DNA of 40,293 bases from Syntrophomonas sp. UBA4922 (GTDB taxonomy: Bacteria > Bacillota > Syntrophomonadia > Syntrophomonadales > Syntrophomonadaceae). This document shows positions 24,256-32,579 of the stretch, piece after piece. The stretch covers positions 609 to 40,901 of the forward strand of contig DHBS01000049.1 of assembly GCA_002398825.1 (NCBI GenBank). Direction: 5' to 3'. Position 1 is the stretch's first letter. Each line of letters opens with the position of its first letter. The translations under genes were made by a program, and so were the position numbers. The notes below the pieces were generated by a model. The model saw only the letters and a list, made by a program, of their open reading frames with translations. It ran no database searches and was not told the DNA's origin.

Positions 24256-24858
24256 TTATGACCCCGCCAGGGCAGTTCTTTCGCGCAGGCGCAGGTATTG
24301 TAAATGGGCCACAGTCAGGCCTTCGGCTATTAATTCCGCCATCCGGTAGACTACATACAAACGGGTATTCTGCAAAACCAGGTGATCCAACAAGCCTCCC
24401 ACATTGACCACCCCAGAAACATGAAAATCGCCTACCGCAGGAAGCTCCTTATTAAGGGCTGTTCCCGGCTGCAGGCTGCCTTTCTTGACATTTATAAAAC
24501 CGATCCGATCCACCTTGCCCAGACATGCATCTATGGCCACAATCAAGGACTGCGGGATCTTCCGGCTAATTTCATCCAGGGTTTCGGCCAAGTTGACTGC
24601 GTGAGCCGGGTTTTCAAGGGTGCCGAATATGTGGGCTGATGGCAGCAGGCTTTTCAGCCTGCTGCCCACCAGAGGCCCTAAACAATCGCCGGTGGCACGG
24701 TCAGTACCAATACAAACATACACCGGTTCGCGGCCAGCCTTAGGGTCATTCTCCACCAGGTTTTTAAAAACCGACTGATAAATGCGATTAAAACAGAGTG
24801 GATCATCATAATGAAAGGAAACCGCTTCCTCCACAACAGGATTAATATGCAGCTGCAA
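24256..24858 (-). CDS. yyaC: YyaC-family sporulation protein (DUF1256), predicted GPR-like protease
   Basis: A 200-residue protein with the family hallmark VCIGTDRATGDCLGPLVG (48-65) and the DACLGKVDRIGFINV and GDFHVSGVVNVGG blocks. YyaC proteins are structurally related to the spore germination protease GPR and are confined to endospore-forming lineages; in B. subtilis yyaC lies close to the soj-spo0J region. The start is TTG at 24858, with a weak AGGGGGC site upstream. It is the only minus-strand gene in the right arm and converges with the phosphoribosyltransferase gene, with 50 bp between stops and no clear terminator. Confidence 0.9.
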   Translation of the reverse strand: MQLHINPVVEEAVSFHYDDPLCFNRIYQSVFKNLVENDPKAGREPVYVCIGTDRATGDCLGPLVGSRLKSLLPSAHIFGTLENPAHAVNLAETLDEISRKIPQSLIVAIDACLGKVDRIGFINVKKGSLQPGTALNKELPAVGDFHVSGVVNVGGLLDHLVLQNTRLYVVYRMAELIAEGLTVAHLQYLRLRERTALAGS

Positions 24859-24958
24859 TATATGGCCCCCTTTTAAACTGTTTTATACATATTCTAGCCA
24901 CTGCCATTATTTTTATGCTTTATTTGATCCCGGGCTGGAATATTAATGTAAGAAGCCA

Positions 24959-26062
24959 ATGGGGAAGGGAGGGCTTCTTATCCGACAGGCTGCTATCTTG
25001 GTGTGGGGTTACCTGGGGGCTGTGATCGGGGCTGGTTTTGCCTCCGGTCAAGAGATAATGCAGTTTTTTGTGCGCTACGGGGATGCCGGCGCAATGGGCG
25101 CGCTGTTTAGCCTGGTTTTATTCGCTCTATGCGGCGGCTTCTTGATGCATCTGGCTCACCGCCACAAGGTCTCCAATTATCAGGATCTGCTGCTCATAAT
25201 GGGGGGCAGTTCCATTAGCCGGGTGATTGACTTGGGTCTGGCCTGTTTTTTGTTCCTGGGAATCAGCACCATGTTATCCGCCAGTGGAGCAGTATTCCAC
25301 GAGCATTTGCATCTGCCCAAAAATCTGGGTATCGCAACGGCTTACCTGGCTGTTCTGATAGCCCTTTTGGCCGGCAAAAAAGGGCTGGTATACTCGTATA
25401 ATATTTTGGTGCCCATAAAAATCGTACTGCTGTTAATTATAAGCGCTTATGCCGCCTTCCATGTCCCGCCGGTCAATCCGGCTGTAATGACGGCCTTTGT
25501 TCACACCCCCATGAAGCTCGACTGGCTTCTGGCCGCATTTTTGTATGTCGCCTATAATTTCGCTCTGGCAATGGTAGTACTGGTGGAATACCAATCGCTG
25601 ACCACCCCTAAAAAGGGTATTATTGGCGCAGTTTATGGCGGACTCTTATTGGGGATCTTGATCATAATGATGTTTTTGGCCCTTAATCGCTATTTGCCGG
25701 TAGTGTTCCATTATCAGGTGCCGATGCTGTTCGTCGCCGGGCAGCTGTCCCCGGCCGCCAAGCTGGTATATAGTCTGGTCTTATGGGTGGGCATCATCAC
25801 CACTGCCATTGCCAATGCCTATGGGATCACCCAGCGGGTGGCGCACCTGATTGGCATCCGCTATAACTTGTGCCTGCTGTGCTGTCTGACCCTGGCGGTG
25901 CCGGTGGCCACCCAGAGCTTTTCATCCCTGGTGGGGCACATTTACCCGGCTTTTGGGGTGTTAGGCCTCAGTATACTCGCTATGGTGCTGTATTGGGGCG
26001 GAAAAGACATCATTGGTGAAATATACTATAATATAAAAAACTTTCGGCACCGGGAGTGTTAA
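24959..26062 (+). CDS. YkvI-type integral membrane protein, putative transporter
   Basis: A 367-residue membrane protein with about ten hydrophobic segments. The first one carries GAVIGAGFASGQEIMQFF (20-37), the characteristic motif of the YkvI family, which belongs to the amino acid-polyamine-organocation type (LeuT-like) fold. The unwound first helix with GAGFASGQE is where such transporters bind substrate and sodium. Substrate unknown; an amino acid is a reasonable guess from the fold only. The ATG at 24959 has only a weak ribosome site, and a GGGAGGG slightly downstream leaves the start open. The stop lies 5 nt before the chosen selA start. Confidence 0.82.
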   Translation: MGKGGLLIRQAAILVWGYLGAVIGAGFASGQEIMQFFVRYGDAGAMGALFSLVLFALCGGFLMHLAHRHKVSNYQDLLLIMGGSSISRVIDLGLACFLFLGISTMLSASGAVFHEHLHLPKNLGIATAYLAVLIALLAGKKGLVYSYNILVPIKIVLLLIISAYAAFHVPPVNPAVMTAFVHTPMKLDWLLAAFLYVAYNFALAMVVLVEYQSLTTPKKGIIGAVYGGLLLGILIIMMFLALNRYLPVVFHYQVPMLFVAGQLSPAAKLVYSLVLWVGIITTAIANAYGITQRVAHLIGIRYNLCLLCCLTLAVPVATQSFSSLVGHIYPAFGVLGLSILAMVLYWGGKDIIGEIYYNIKNFRHREC

Positions 26063-26067
26063 GAGCA

Positions 26068-27513
26068 ATGGATCATTTAAAGAACATCCCCAATATGGAC
26101 GAGATATTAAAACATCCTGAAGTGGCGGCTTTAATTGCCCAGGTCCGGCGTGACATGGTGGTTTCCGCCGCCCGCGCGGTGGTGGCGCAGCTGCGTGCCC
26201 AATTGATAAAACGGCCGCAGACCATCCCCAAGACCATAATGCTGGAAGAGGTGGTAAAGCTCATCAAAACCCGCATCAGCGCACTGACCACCGGGACTTT
26301 GCAAGAGGTGGTCAATGGCACCGGAGTAGTTCTGCATACCAACCTGGGCAGAGCCCCGTTAGCTGAGTCCGCTCTGGAGGAGATCCAAGGCCTGGCGGCC
26401 TGCTACACCAATCTGGAATTGGATCTGCAGAGCGGAGAGAGGGGTTCCCGCTATCGCCACCTGGAAGAACTGTTAATCACGCTGACCGGGGCTGAAGCAG
26501 CCCTGGTGGTAAACAACAACGCCGCAGCCGTGTTACTGGGCTTAAATACCATGGCTGCAGGGCGCGAAGTAATTGTCTCCCGCGGCCAATTAGTGGAAAT
26601 TGGCGGGGCATTTCGCATACCTGAAGTTATGAAGGCTTCCGGGGCCCGTTTGGTTGAAGTGGGGACAACCAATAAAACCTACCCCGGAGATTTCCTGGAG
26701 GCCATCCGGCCCGAAACCGCGCTCCTGTTCAGCGCGCATACCTCAAATTACAGGATTGTAGGCTTTACCCGCGAGGCAACGCTGGCGGAAATGGTACAGG
26801 CGGGCAGACAAGCCGGGCTGCCGGTGATGCACGATCTGGGCAGCGGGGTGCTTTTTGACCTCAGCCCCTGGGGGCTTAAAGAGGAACCTACGGTACAGGC
26901 CTCAATCAATGCCGGAGCGGACGTGGTTACTTTCAGCGGCGATAAGCTCTTAGGGGGACCGCAAGCCGGCATCATTGTAGGAAAAAAGACCTATATCGAT
27001 GCGATGAAGAAAAACCAGCTTTTGCGCGCCCTAAGGGTGGATAAGCTGACTATTGCGGCCCTGGAGGGCACCCTTAAGACCTATTTAACTGCAGAGCCAC
27101 AGCTGCTGGTTCCGGTTCTGCGGATGCTGACCGTCAGCGCAGAGGAATTGGAACAGAGCAGCTTCAGGCTCTGCAGCCAGTTGCAGGAGGCGATCGGGGA
27201 TCACCCCCAGGTAGTCAGCATCATGACGGTAGCATTGGAGGACCGGGTGGGCGGCGGCGCCTACCCCATACATAGCCTGCCCGGATTCGGGGTGGAAATT
27301 GCCTTTAAAAGCCGGCTTGAGACCATTGCCAGGCTCCTGCGCGAATCCCGTCCCGCCCTTTTGGCAAGGATACAGGACAATTGCCTCCTGATCAGTGTGC
27401 GCACCCTCAGGGCCGGGGACCTGCAGCAAGTTGCAGGGCTGTTGCAGCAGACCCTGCACCGGCTCGGTATGGAGGACAAAACTGGCGCCCCTGAAGGCCT
27501 GAAGGAGAGATGA
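26068..27513 (+). CDS. selA: L-seryl-tRNA(Sec) selenium transferase
   Basis: PLP enzyme that converts Ser-tRNA(Sec) to selenocysteinyl-tRNA(Sec) using selenophosphate. The ATG at 26068 gives 481 residues; a GTG four codons upstream overlaps the preceding gene and has no ribosome site. The N-terminal tRNA-binding domain (about 1-70) is followed by VVNGTGVVLHTNLGRAPL and the PLP core, with the Schiff-base lysine K293 in FSGDKLLGGPQAG. It ends beside the selB start. Together with selB and the tRNA-Sec gene at 38.1 kb it forms a complete Sec incorporation apparatus apart from SelD. Confidence 0.97.
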   Translation: MDHLKNIPNMDEILKHPEVAALIAQVRRDMVVSAARAVVAQLRAQLIKRPQTIPKTIMLEEVVKLIKTRISALTTGTLQEVVNGTGVVLHTNLGRAPLAESALEEIQGLAACYTNLELDLQSGERGSRYRHLEELLITLTGAEAALVVNNNAAAVLLGLNTMAAGREVIVSRGQLVEIGGAFRIPEVMKASGARLVEVGTTNKTYPGDFLEAIRPETALLFSAHTSNYRIVGFTREATLAEMVQAGRQAGLPVMHDLGSGVLFDLSPWGLKEEPTVQASINAGADVVTFSGDKLLGGPQAGIIVGKKTYIDAMKKNQLLRALRVDKLTIAALEGTLKTYLTAEPQLLVPVLRMLTVSAEELEQSSFRLCSQLQEAIGDHPQVVSIMTVALEDRVGGGAYPIHSLPGFGVEIAFKSRLETIARLLRESRPALLARIQDNCLLISVRTLRAGDLQQVAGLLQQTLHRLGMEDKTGAPEGLKER

Positions 27514-27515
27514 TC

Positions 27516-29414
27516 ATGAAGAGATTTATTGTCGGCACCGCAGGACATATTGATCATGGCAAGACTACTCTGGTAAAAGCCCTGACCGGGGTTGATACCG
27601 ACCGTCTCAAAGAGGAGAAACAGCGCGGCATTTCAATTGAACTGGGCTTTGCTCCCTTCAAGCTGCCCAGTGGGCAGAAGGCTGCCGTTGTCGATGTTCC
27701 CGGTCATGAGCGTTTTATCCGCCATATGCTGGCCGGTGCTTTTGGTATAGATATGGTCCTGCTGACCATCGCCGCTGACGAAGGCATCATGCCGCAAACC
27801 CGGGAACACATGGATATCATCGAGTTGTTGGGGGTTGATAAAGGCCTGGTGGTGATCACCAAAATGGATCTGGTCGATGAGGAATGGATGCTGATGGTGG
27901 AGGAGGAAGTCAGCGAATACCTCAAAGGGAGTATTCTGGAGGGAGCCCCGATTATCGCGGTCTCGGCAGTGACAAAGGAAGGGATACCCCAACTTCTGGC
28001 GGCTATTGAGAGCATCGCGGAGCAGGTGCAGGAAAGAAGTGCGGAAGGCTATGCCCGCTTGCCCATCGACCGGGCTTTTACTATCGCCGGCTTTGGAACC
28101 GTGGTGACCGGCACCCTGTGGTCGGGGCAGATCAATACCGGCGACGCCCTGGAGTTGATGCCCAGCGGGCTTCATGTCAAGGTGCGCAATCTCCATGTAC
28201 ATAATGAAAGAGTGGCTACGGCTTATGCGGGACAAAGGGTGGCCGTCAATCTGCAAGGCATAGAGCTGGCCGAGGTGAGTCGGGGCGAATTACTGGCCAC
28301 ACCGGGGGTTCTGGCACCGAGTTACCGCATCGACGCCCGCCTTAAATTGATCAAATCCAGCAAACGCAATTTGTCCAACTGGAACCGGGTGCGCTTTCAC
28401 CTGGGAACTGATGAGACCATGGGGCGGATAGTCTTGCTGGATCGTGAACAGCTTAATCCGGGGGAGGAAGCCCTGGTGCAGCTGGTTATGGAGAAGCCGG
28501 TGGTGGCTTATAAAGGAGACCGCTTTGTAATTCGCTATTACTCTCCCGTAACCACTATCGGCGGCGGAGTGGTGATTGATCCTCAGGCCCCCAAGCAGAA
28601 GCGCTTCAGGGAGGAAGTCCTGGAAGAATTGAGCATGAAAGAGGAAGGCAGTCTCTACGAGCGCATCCTTTTGGAATTAGAAAACAAGCCCGAAGAAATC
28701 ATGTCTTTGCCGGACCTGGTGAAACTTACCGGTAGTACGGTCTCCGCAGTTTCGGCCGAGCTGGAACAGCTACAACAGGATGGCATGGTTGAAGACCTTA
28801 AGAATGGAGATTACATAAGCCAGAAAGGCCTGGGGCTTATCCGCGAACACATTCACGATTGGCTGCAAAAATACCACCGCCAGTACCCGCTGCGCAGCGG
28901 CTATTCACGGGAAGATCTGCGCAGCCGGTTTTTTTCCAAAATCAATGCCCGCCGTTTCAATTTGATCGTCAAATACCTGGAAGAACAAAACTTCCTGGTG
29001 TCGGTGCAGAATAACCTGGCTCTGCCAGAACATGAGCCTGTGCCCGGGCCTCAAGAGCAAGAAATAATAAACCGGGTTATGATTGCTATGGAAAAGGACC
29101 TTTTTAGCCCTCCCGCCTTGAATGAATTAAAGGCGGTTTTACAGGTAAGCGATAGCGCTTTCAACGAGGTGGCGGCCTATCTGTTGGACAGCGGGCAGCT
29201 GGTGAAAATCAGCCAGGAAATGGTTTTCTCCGCCAAGGCCTTGCAGACCGGCAAACAGATTCTGCAGGATTTCTTTGCCAGCCAGAGAGAATTGACCCTG
29301 GCGGCGGTCAGGGATCTGTTCAATACCTCTCGTAAGTACGCTCTGCCTTTGATAGAATATTATGATAGGATTCGTTTTACGAAAAGAGTGGGAGACATCA
29401 GGGTTAAGATCTAA
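27516..29414 (+). CDS. selB: Selenocysteine-specific elongation factor
   Basis: Translational GTPase that delivers Sec-tRNA(Sec) to UGA codons marked by a SECIS element. The ATG at 27516, 7 nt after GGAGAG, gives 632 residues. The GTPase domain has GHIDHGKT (10-17), DVPGHE (60-65) and TKMD (115-118). EF-Tu-like domains II and III follow (about 175-350), and then a long C-terminal region of winged-helix repeats (about 370-632) that reads the SECIS hairpin. It starts 2 nt after the selA stop, so the pair is translationally coupled. Bacterial SelB is usually 610-640 residues. Confidence 0.97.
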   Translation: MKRFIVGTAGHIDHGKTTLVKALTGVDTDRLKEEKQRGISIELGFAPFKLPSGQKAAVVDVPGHERFIRHMLAGAFGIDMVLLTIAADEGIMPQTREHMDIIELLGVDKGLVVITKMDLVDEEWMLMVEEEVSEYLKGSILEGAPIIAVSAVTKEGIPQLLAAIESIAEQVQERSAEGYARLPIDRAFTIAGFGTVVTGTLWSGQINTGDALELMPSGLHVKVRNLHVHNERVATAYAGQRVAVNLQGIELAEVSRGELLATPGVLAPSYRIDARLKLIKSSKRNLSNWNRVRFHLGTDETMGRIVLLDREQLNPGEEALVQLVMEKPVVAYKGDRFVIRYYSPVTTIGGGVVIDPQAPKQKRFREEVLEELSMKEEGSLYERILLELENKPEEIMSLPDLVKLTGSTVSAVSAELEQLQQDGMVEDLKNGDYISQKGLGLIREHIHDWLQKYHRQYPLRSGYSREDLRSRFFSKINARRFNLIVKYLEEQNFLVSVQNNLALPEHEPVPGPQEQEIINRVMIAMEKDLFSPPALNELKAVLQVSDSAFNEVAAYLLDSGQLVKISQEMVFSAKALQTGKQILQDFFASQRELTLAAVRDLFNTSRKYALPLIEYYDRIRFTKRVGDIRVKI

Positions 29415-29437
29415 TCGCTGCAGTGGAGGATTTTGTA

Positions 29438-30433
29438 TTGTATAGAGTTGGGATACCTCGCAGTTTGGCTTACTTTTTTTACCTGCCGCTGTGGAAAACC
29501 TTTATCACTGAATTGGGCCATGAGGTGATCGAATCCCCCCCTACCAGCAGGGCGATACTGGATCGAGGGGTCAAAGAGGCCGTTAACGATGCTTGCATAC
29601 CCATCAAGCTATATCATGGACATGCCGCTTACCTGGCGGAGCGATGCGATTTACTGTTTTGCCCGCGACTGGTCAGCGTCCGCAAACACGGCGACTTTGG
29701 CAGTGAAACCTTCTGCCCCAAATTTCTGGGTTTGCCGGACATGGTGCGTCTGGCTTTGAACCCCCTCCCACCGCTGATCGATGTGCGCATAGATTTGAAG
29801 CAGCCTCGAACCGGACTGTGGGATGCCGCCTGTGAGGTGGGGCAAAAATTGGGGCATGGACAGGCCGAGATCAAGCGGGCTTTGCGCCTGGCGCAAGCCG
29901 CCCAGCAGAGCTTCCGCAACCTCTGCCAGCGGGGCGTACTGGTTCCGGATGCCCTGGAAGCGGTTTTAAACGGAAAGAAGGTCTCCCCGAAAGCTACGCC
30001 CGGCCATGACCTCACCATCGCGGTGGTCGGTTATCCCTATGTGATTTATGATCCTTATATTAATGCCGGGCTGTTTAAGATATTGCAAGAGGAAGGGGTA
30101 AACATCGTAACCCAGGACATGCTGACAGATCAGATTTTGAACTGGCAAGCCCGAGAGCTGCCCAAGACCCTGTTCTGGTACTTTTCCAACCGGGCCGTTT
30201 ATGGAGGACTGCATTTCATGAAGAAAGGCCGCGTGGATGGGATGATTCATGTGACTGCTTTCGCCTGCGGGCCTGACTCCATGGTGGATCGTCTTCTGGA
30301 AATCGAGGTACGACGCCGCAGCAGTATGCCCTATCTGGCCATAGCGGTTGATGAACACACCGGAGAAGCCGGAGTAAGGACAAGAGTCGAAGCCTTTCTG
30401 GACATGCTGCGTTATCAGAGGAAGGGAAAATGA
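29438..30433 (+). CDS. DUF2229-type protein associated with acyl-CoA dehydratase activase (first of two)
   Basis: A 331-residue protein of the DUF2229 group (activase-associated, related to the HgdA/HgdB dehydratase fold). It begins MYRVGIPRSLAYFFYLPLWKTFITELGHEV. Cysteines that could bind an iron-sulfur cluster lie in NDACIPIKLYHGH, CDLLFCPRL, ETFCPKFLGLPD and TAFACGPDSMVD. The start is TTG at 29438, eight nt after GGAGGA; a GTG further up overlaps that site. In many Firmicutes this domain is fused with the activase in one very large protein; here it is a separate gene overlapping the next by 4 nt (ATGA). Biochemical role not established for the family. Confidence 0.85.
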   Translation: MYRVGIPRSLAYFFYLPLWKTFITELGHEVIESPPTSRAILDRGVKEAVNDACIPIKLYHGHAAYLAERCDLLFCPRLVSVRKHGDFGSETFCPKFLGLPDMVRLALNPLPPLIDVRIDLKQPRTGLWDAACEVGQKLGHGQAEIKRALRLAQAAQQSFRNLCQRGVLVPDALEAVLNGKKVSPKATPGHDLTIAVVGYPYVIYDPYINAGLFKILQEEGVNIVTQDMLTDQILNWQARELPKTLFWYFSNRAVYGGLHFMKKGRVDGMIHVTAFACGPDSMVDRLLEIEVRRRSSMPYLAIAVDEHTGEAGVRTRVEAFLDMLRYQRKGK

Positions 30434-31539
30434 AAATCAGTTTTCCCCGCATGGGGTATTCATACATAGCTTTTAAATGGCTGGTGGAAAATCTCGGCCA
30501 TGAGTGTATCGTGCCTCCCGAACCCAGCAATCACACGCTGGATCTGGGAGTGCGCTATGCCCCCGAATTTGCCTGCATTCCCTTCAAGATCCTATTGGGC
30601 ACCTATATCGAAGTAGCCCAAATGGGGGCGCAAGCAGTCATTACCTCCGGAGGGATGGGGCCTTGCCGGGCCGGATACTACTGGGTGATGCACAAGTACC
30701 TGCTAGAGGAAATGGGTCTGCCCATGCAGATCATAGCCATGGAAATGCCCCTTTTGAACCTGGGTGACTTCTGGGGAAAGATCAACCGGCTGCGCCGCAG
30801 CGGCGGGGTTTCATTAAAAGAACTGGCCCGGATACTGAAGATAACCTGGGAAAAGGTTAAGGCCATCGACGACATAGAAATCCGTTCCCATCAGGTGCGG
30901 CCGCTGGAGGTCAAGCGGGGCGACACCACCCGGGCCATCAATGAAGGACTGGCTTTTATAGACGCGGCCCAGCGGGAACACGAAATCGCCGAGGCGCGCC
31001 AGGAAGCCTTGGCTCGCTTGGACAGGGTTCCGCAGGATCAGAGCCGGAATCCTTTGAAAATCGGTATTATCGGCGAGATTTACGTGGTATTGGAACCGGC
31101 TGCCAATCATTATATTCAGCTGCTGCTGGGGGAGATGGGGGTGGAAACCGACCGCTCCATTTATCTGAGCGCTTATGCCCGTAAGAACACCATTGTAAAT
31201 CTGGAAGGGGATCTTTTCGCCATCGCCCGCCCTTACCTTAATGAAGCCCCTATCGGCGGCCACGGGGTAAACAGTATTGCGGAAACCATTTTATATGCCC
31301 GGCACGGCTTTGACGGCGTGGTGCAGCTGGCTCCCTTTTCCTGCATACCCGAAATCGTGGCCAAGAGCATTATCCCGGCAGTGAGCCGCGACTTTGACAT
31401 TCCGGTGCAAACCATATTTATAGATGAACAGACCGGCAGAGCAGGGGTGCAAACCCGTCTGGAAGCCTTTGTCGATCTTTTGCAGTGGCGGCGTTCCCGC
31501 CGTGAAACCGTTGTTGAGAAGAGGGTGTTGCAAGGATGA
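30430..31539 (+). CDS. DUF2229-type protein associated with acyl-CoA dehydratase activase (second of two)
   Basis: A 369-residue protein distantly related to its upstream neighbour and to 2-hydroxyacyl-CoA dehydratase subunits. It starts MKISFPRMGYSYIAFKWLVENLGHE. Conserved cysteines are in YAPEFACIPFKILLG, GGMGPCRAGYYWV and LAPFSCIPEIVAKS. The segment GKINRLRRSGG to about residue 210 is helical and charged. The C-terminus (IFIDEQTGRAGVQTRLEAFVDLLQ) parallels VDEHTGEAGVRTRVEAFLDMLR of the first protein, which shows that the two genes share an ancestor. It overlaps both neighbours by 4 nt. Confidence 0.84.
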   Translation: MKISFPRMGYSYIAFKWLVENLGHECIVPPEPSNHTLDLGVRYAPEFACIPFKILLGTYIEVAQMGAQAVITSGGMGPCRAGYYWVMHKYLLEEMGLPMQIIAMEMPLLNLGDFWGKINRLRRSGGVSLKELARILKITWEKVKAIDDIEIRSHQVRPLEVKRGDTTRAINEGLAFIDAAQREHEIAEARQEALARLDRVPQDQSRNPLKIGIIGEIYVVLEPAANHYIQLLLGEMGVETDRSIYLSAYARKNTIVNLEGDLFAIARPYLNEAPIGGHGVNSIAETILYARHGFDGVVQLAPFSCIPEIVAKSIIPAVSRDFDIPVQTIFIDEQTGRAGVQTRLEAFVDLLQWRRSRRETVVEKRVLQG

Positions 31540-32498
31540 TAAAAGCTTATCTGGGAGTGGATGTGGGCTCGGTAAGCACCAACCTAGTGATTATGGATGA
31601 AAACGGCCAGTTATTGGCGAGCAGCTACCTGCGCACTAATGGCCGCCCCATTCAAACCGTTCAGGAAGGAATTCAAGCCCTGGGTCGCGAACTAGCACAA
31701 GAGGTTAATATCATGGGATGCGGAACCACCGGCAGTGCCCGCTATTTAACCAGCATGATCATCGGGGCGGACGTGGTTAAGAACGAAATTACCGCGCATG
31801 CTATCGCGGCCTCGCATGAGATTGAGAATGTGCATACCATTATCGAAATAGGGGGACAGGATTCCAAGATTATCATTTTGCGGGGCGGGGTGGTTACTGA
31901 TTTTGCCATGAACACGGTCTGCGCAGCAGGCACCGGGTCGTTTTTGGATCAGCAGGCCAGCCGGCTTTGTATTCCCATTGAGGAATTCGGCGGGTATGCG
32001 GCCAAAGCCCGCAACCCGGTCCGGATTGCGGGCCGCTGCGCAGTTTTCGCCGAATCCGATATGATCCATAAGCAGCAACTGGGACATAATCTGGAGGATA
32101 TCGTAGCCGGACTTTGTGAAGCCCTGGTCAGAAACTATATGAACAATGTCGGCAAGGGCAAGGAAATCCTGGCCCCGGTGGTCTTTCAAGGCGGAGTGGC
32201 AGCCAACCTCGGCCTGGTACAAGCCTTTAACAAATATCTGGGTTTTGAAGTGTTGGTTCCCAGGCATCATGGGGTAATGGGAGCCATCGGAGCCGCCTAT
32301 CTGGCCAGGGATGCAGTGGGCAAAAAAGGGCAGACCAGCTTTAAAGGCTTTGATCTTGAAAAGATTGACTTTAGAACCACCAGCTTTGAATGTAAGGGTT
32401 GCTCCAATGCCTGTGAAGTGGTACAGTTCTTTGAGAATAAAAACTTGATTGCCCGCTGGGGAGACCGCTGCGGCAAATGGGAGCTGCAGGTGGGATGA
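31536..32498 (+). CDS. Acyl-CoA dehydratase activase (BadF/BadG/BcrA/BcrD ATPase family, HgdC-like)
   Basis: A 320-residue ASKHA-fold ATPase. GVDVGSVSTNLVIMD (7-21) is the phosphate-binding start, IEIGGQDSK (104-111) the second phosphate motif. The two cysteines that hold one [4Fe-4S] cluster between the two subunits of HgdC are present: C129 in NTVCAAGTGSFLD and C168 in AGRCAVFAESD. Known members use ATP to push one electron into a 2-hydroxyacyl-CoA dehydratase or benzoyl-CoA reductase. Beyond the usual HgdC end there is an extension of about 50 residues with C286-x2-C289-x3-C293 and C312, found in activases of the DUF2229-linked type. Last gene of the triad, with a 4-nt overlap. No dehydratase gene is in the window. 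Confidence 0.9.
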   Translation: MIKAYLGVDVGSVSTNLVIMDENGQLLASSYLRTNGRPIQTVQEGIQALGRELAQEVNIMGCGTTGSARYLTSMIIGADVVKNEITAHAIAASHEIENVHTIIEIGGQDSKIIILRGGVVTDFAMNTVCAAGTGSFLDQQASRLCIPIEEFGGYAAKARNPVRIAGRCAVFAESDMIHKQQLGHNLEDIVAGLCEALVRNYMNNVGKGKEILAPVVFQGGVAANLGLVQAFNKYLGFEVLVPRHHGVMGAIGAAYLARDAVGKKGQTSFKGFDLEKIDFRTTSFECKGCSNACEVVQFFENKNLIARWGDRCGKWELQVG

Positions 32499-32579
32499 CC
32501 TTCGATAATAGAAAGATACGGAGGCTTTAGCGCCTTGCTATGGAGGCGTAAAAGATAAAAGCAAAAAGGAGGACGAATG

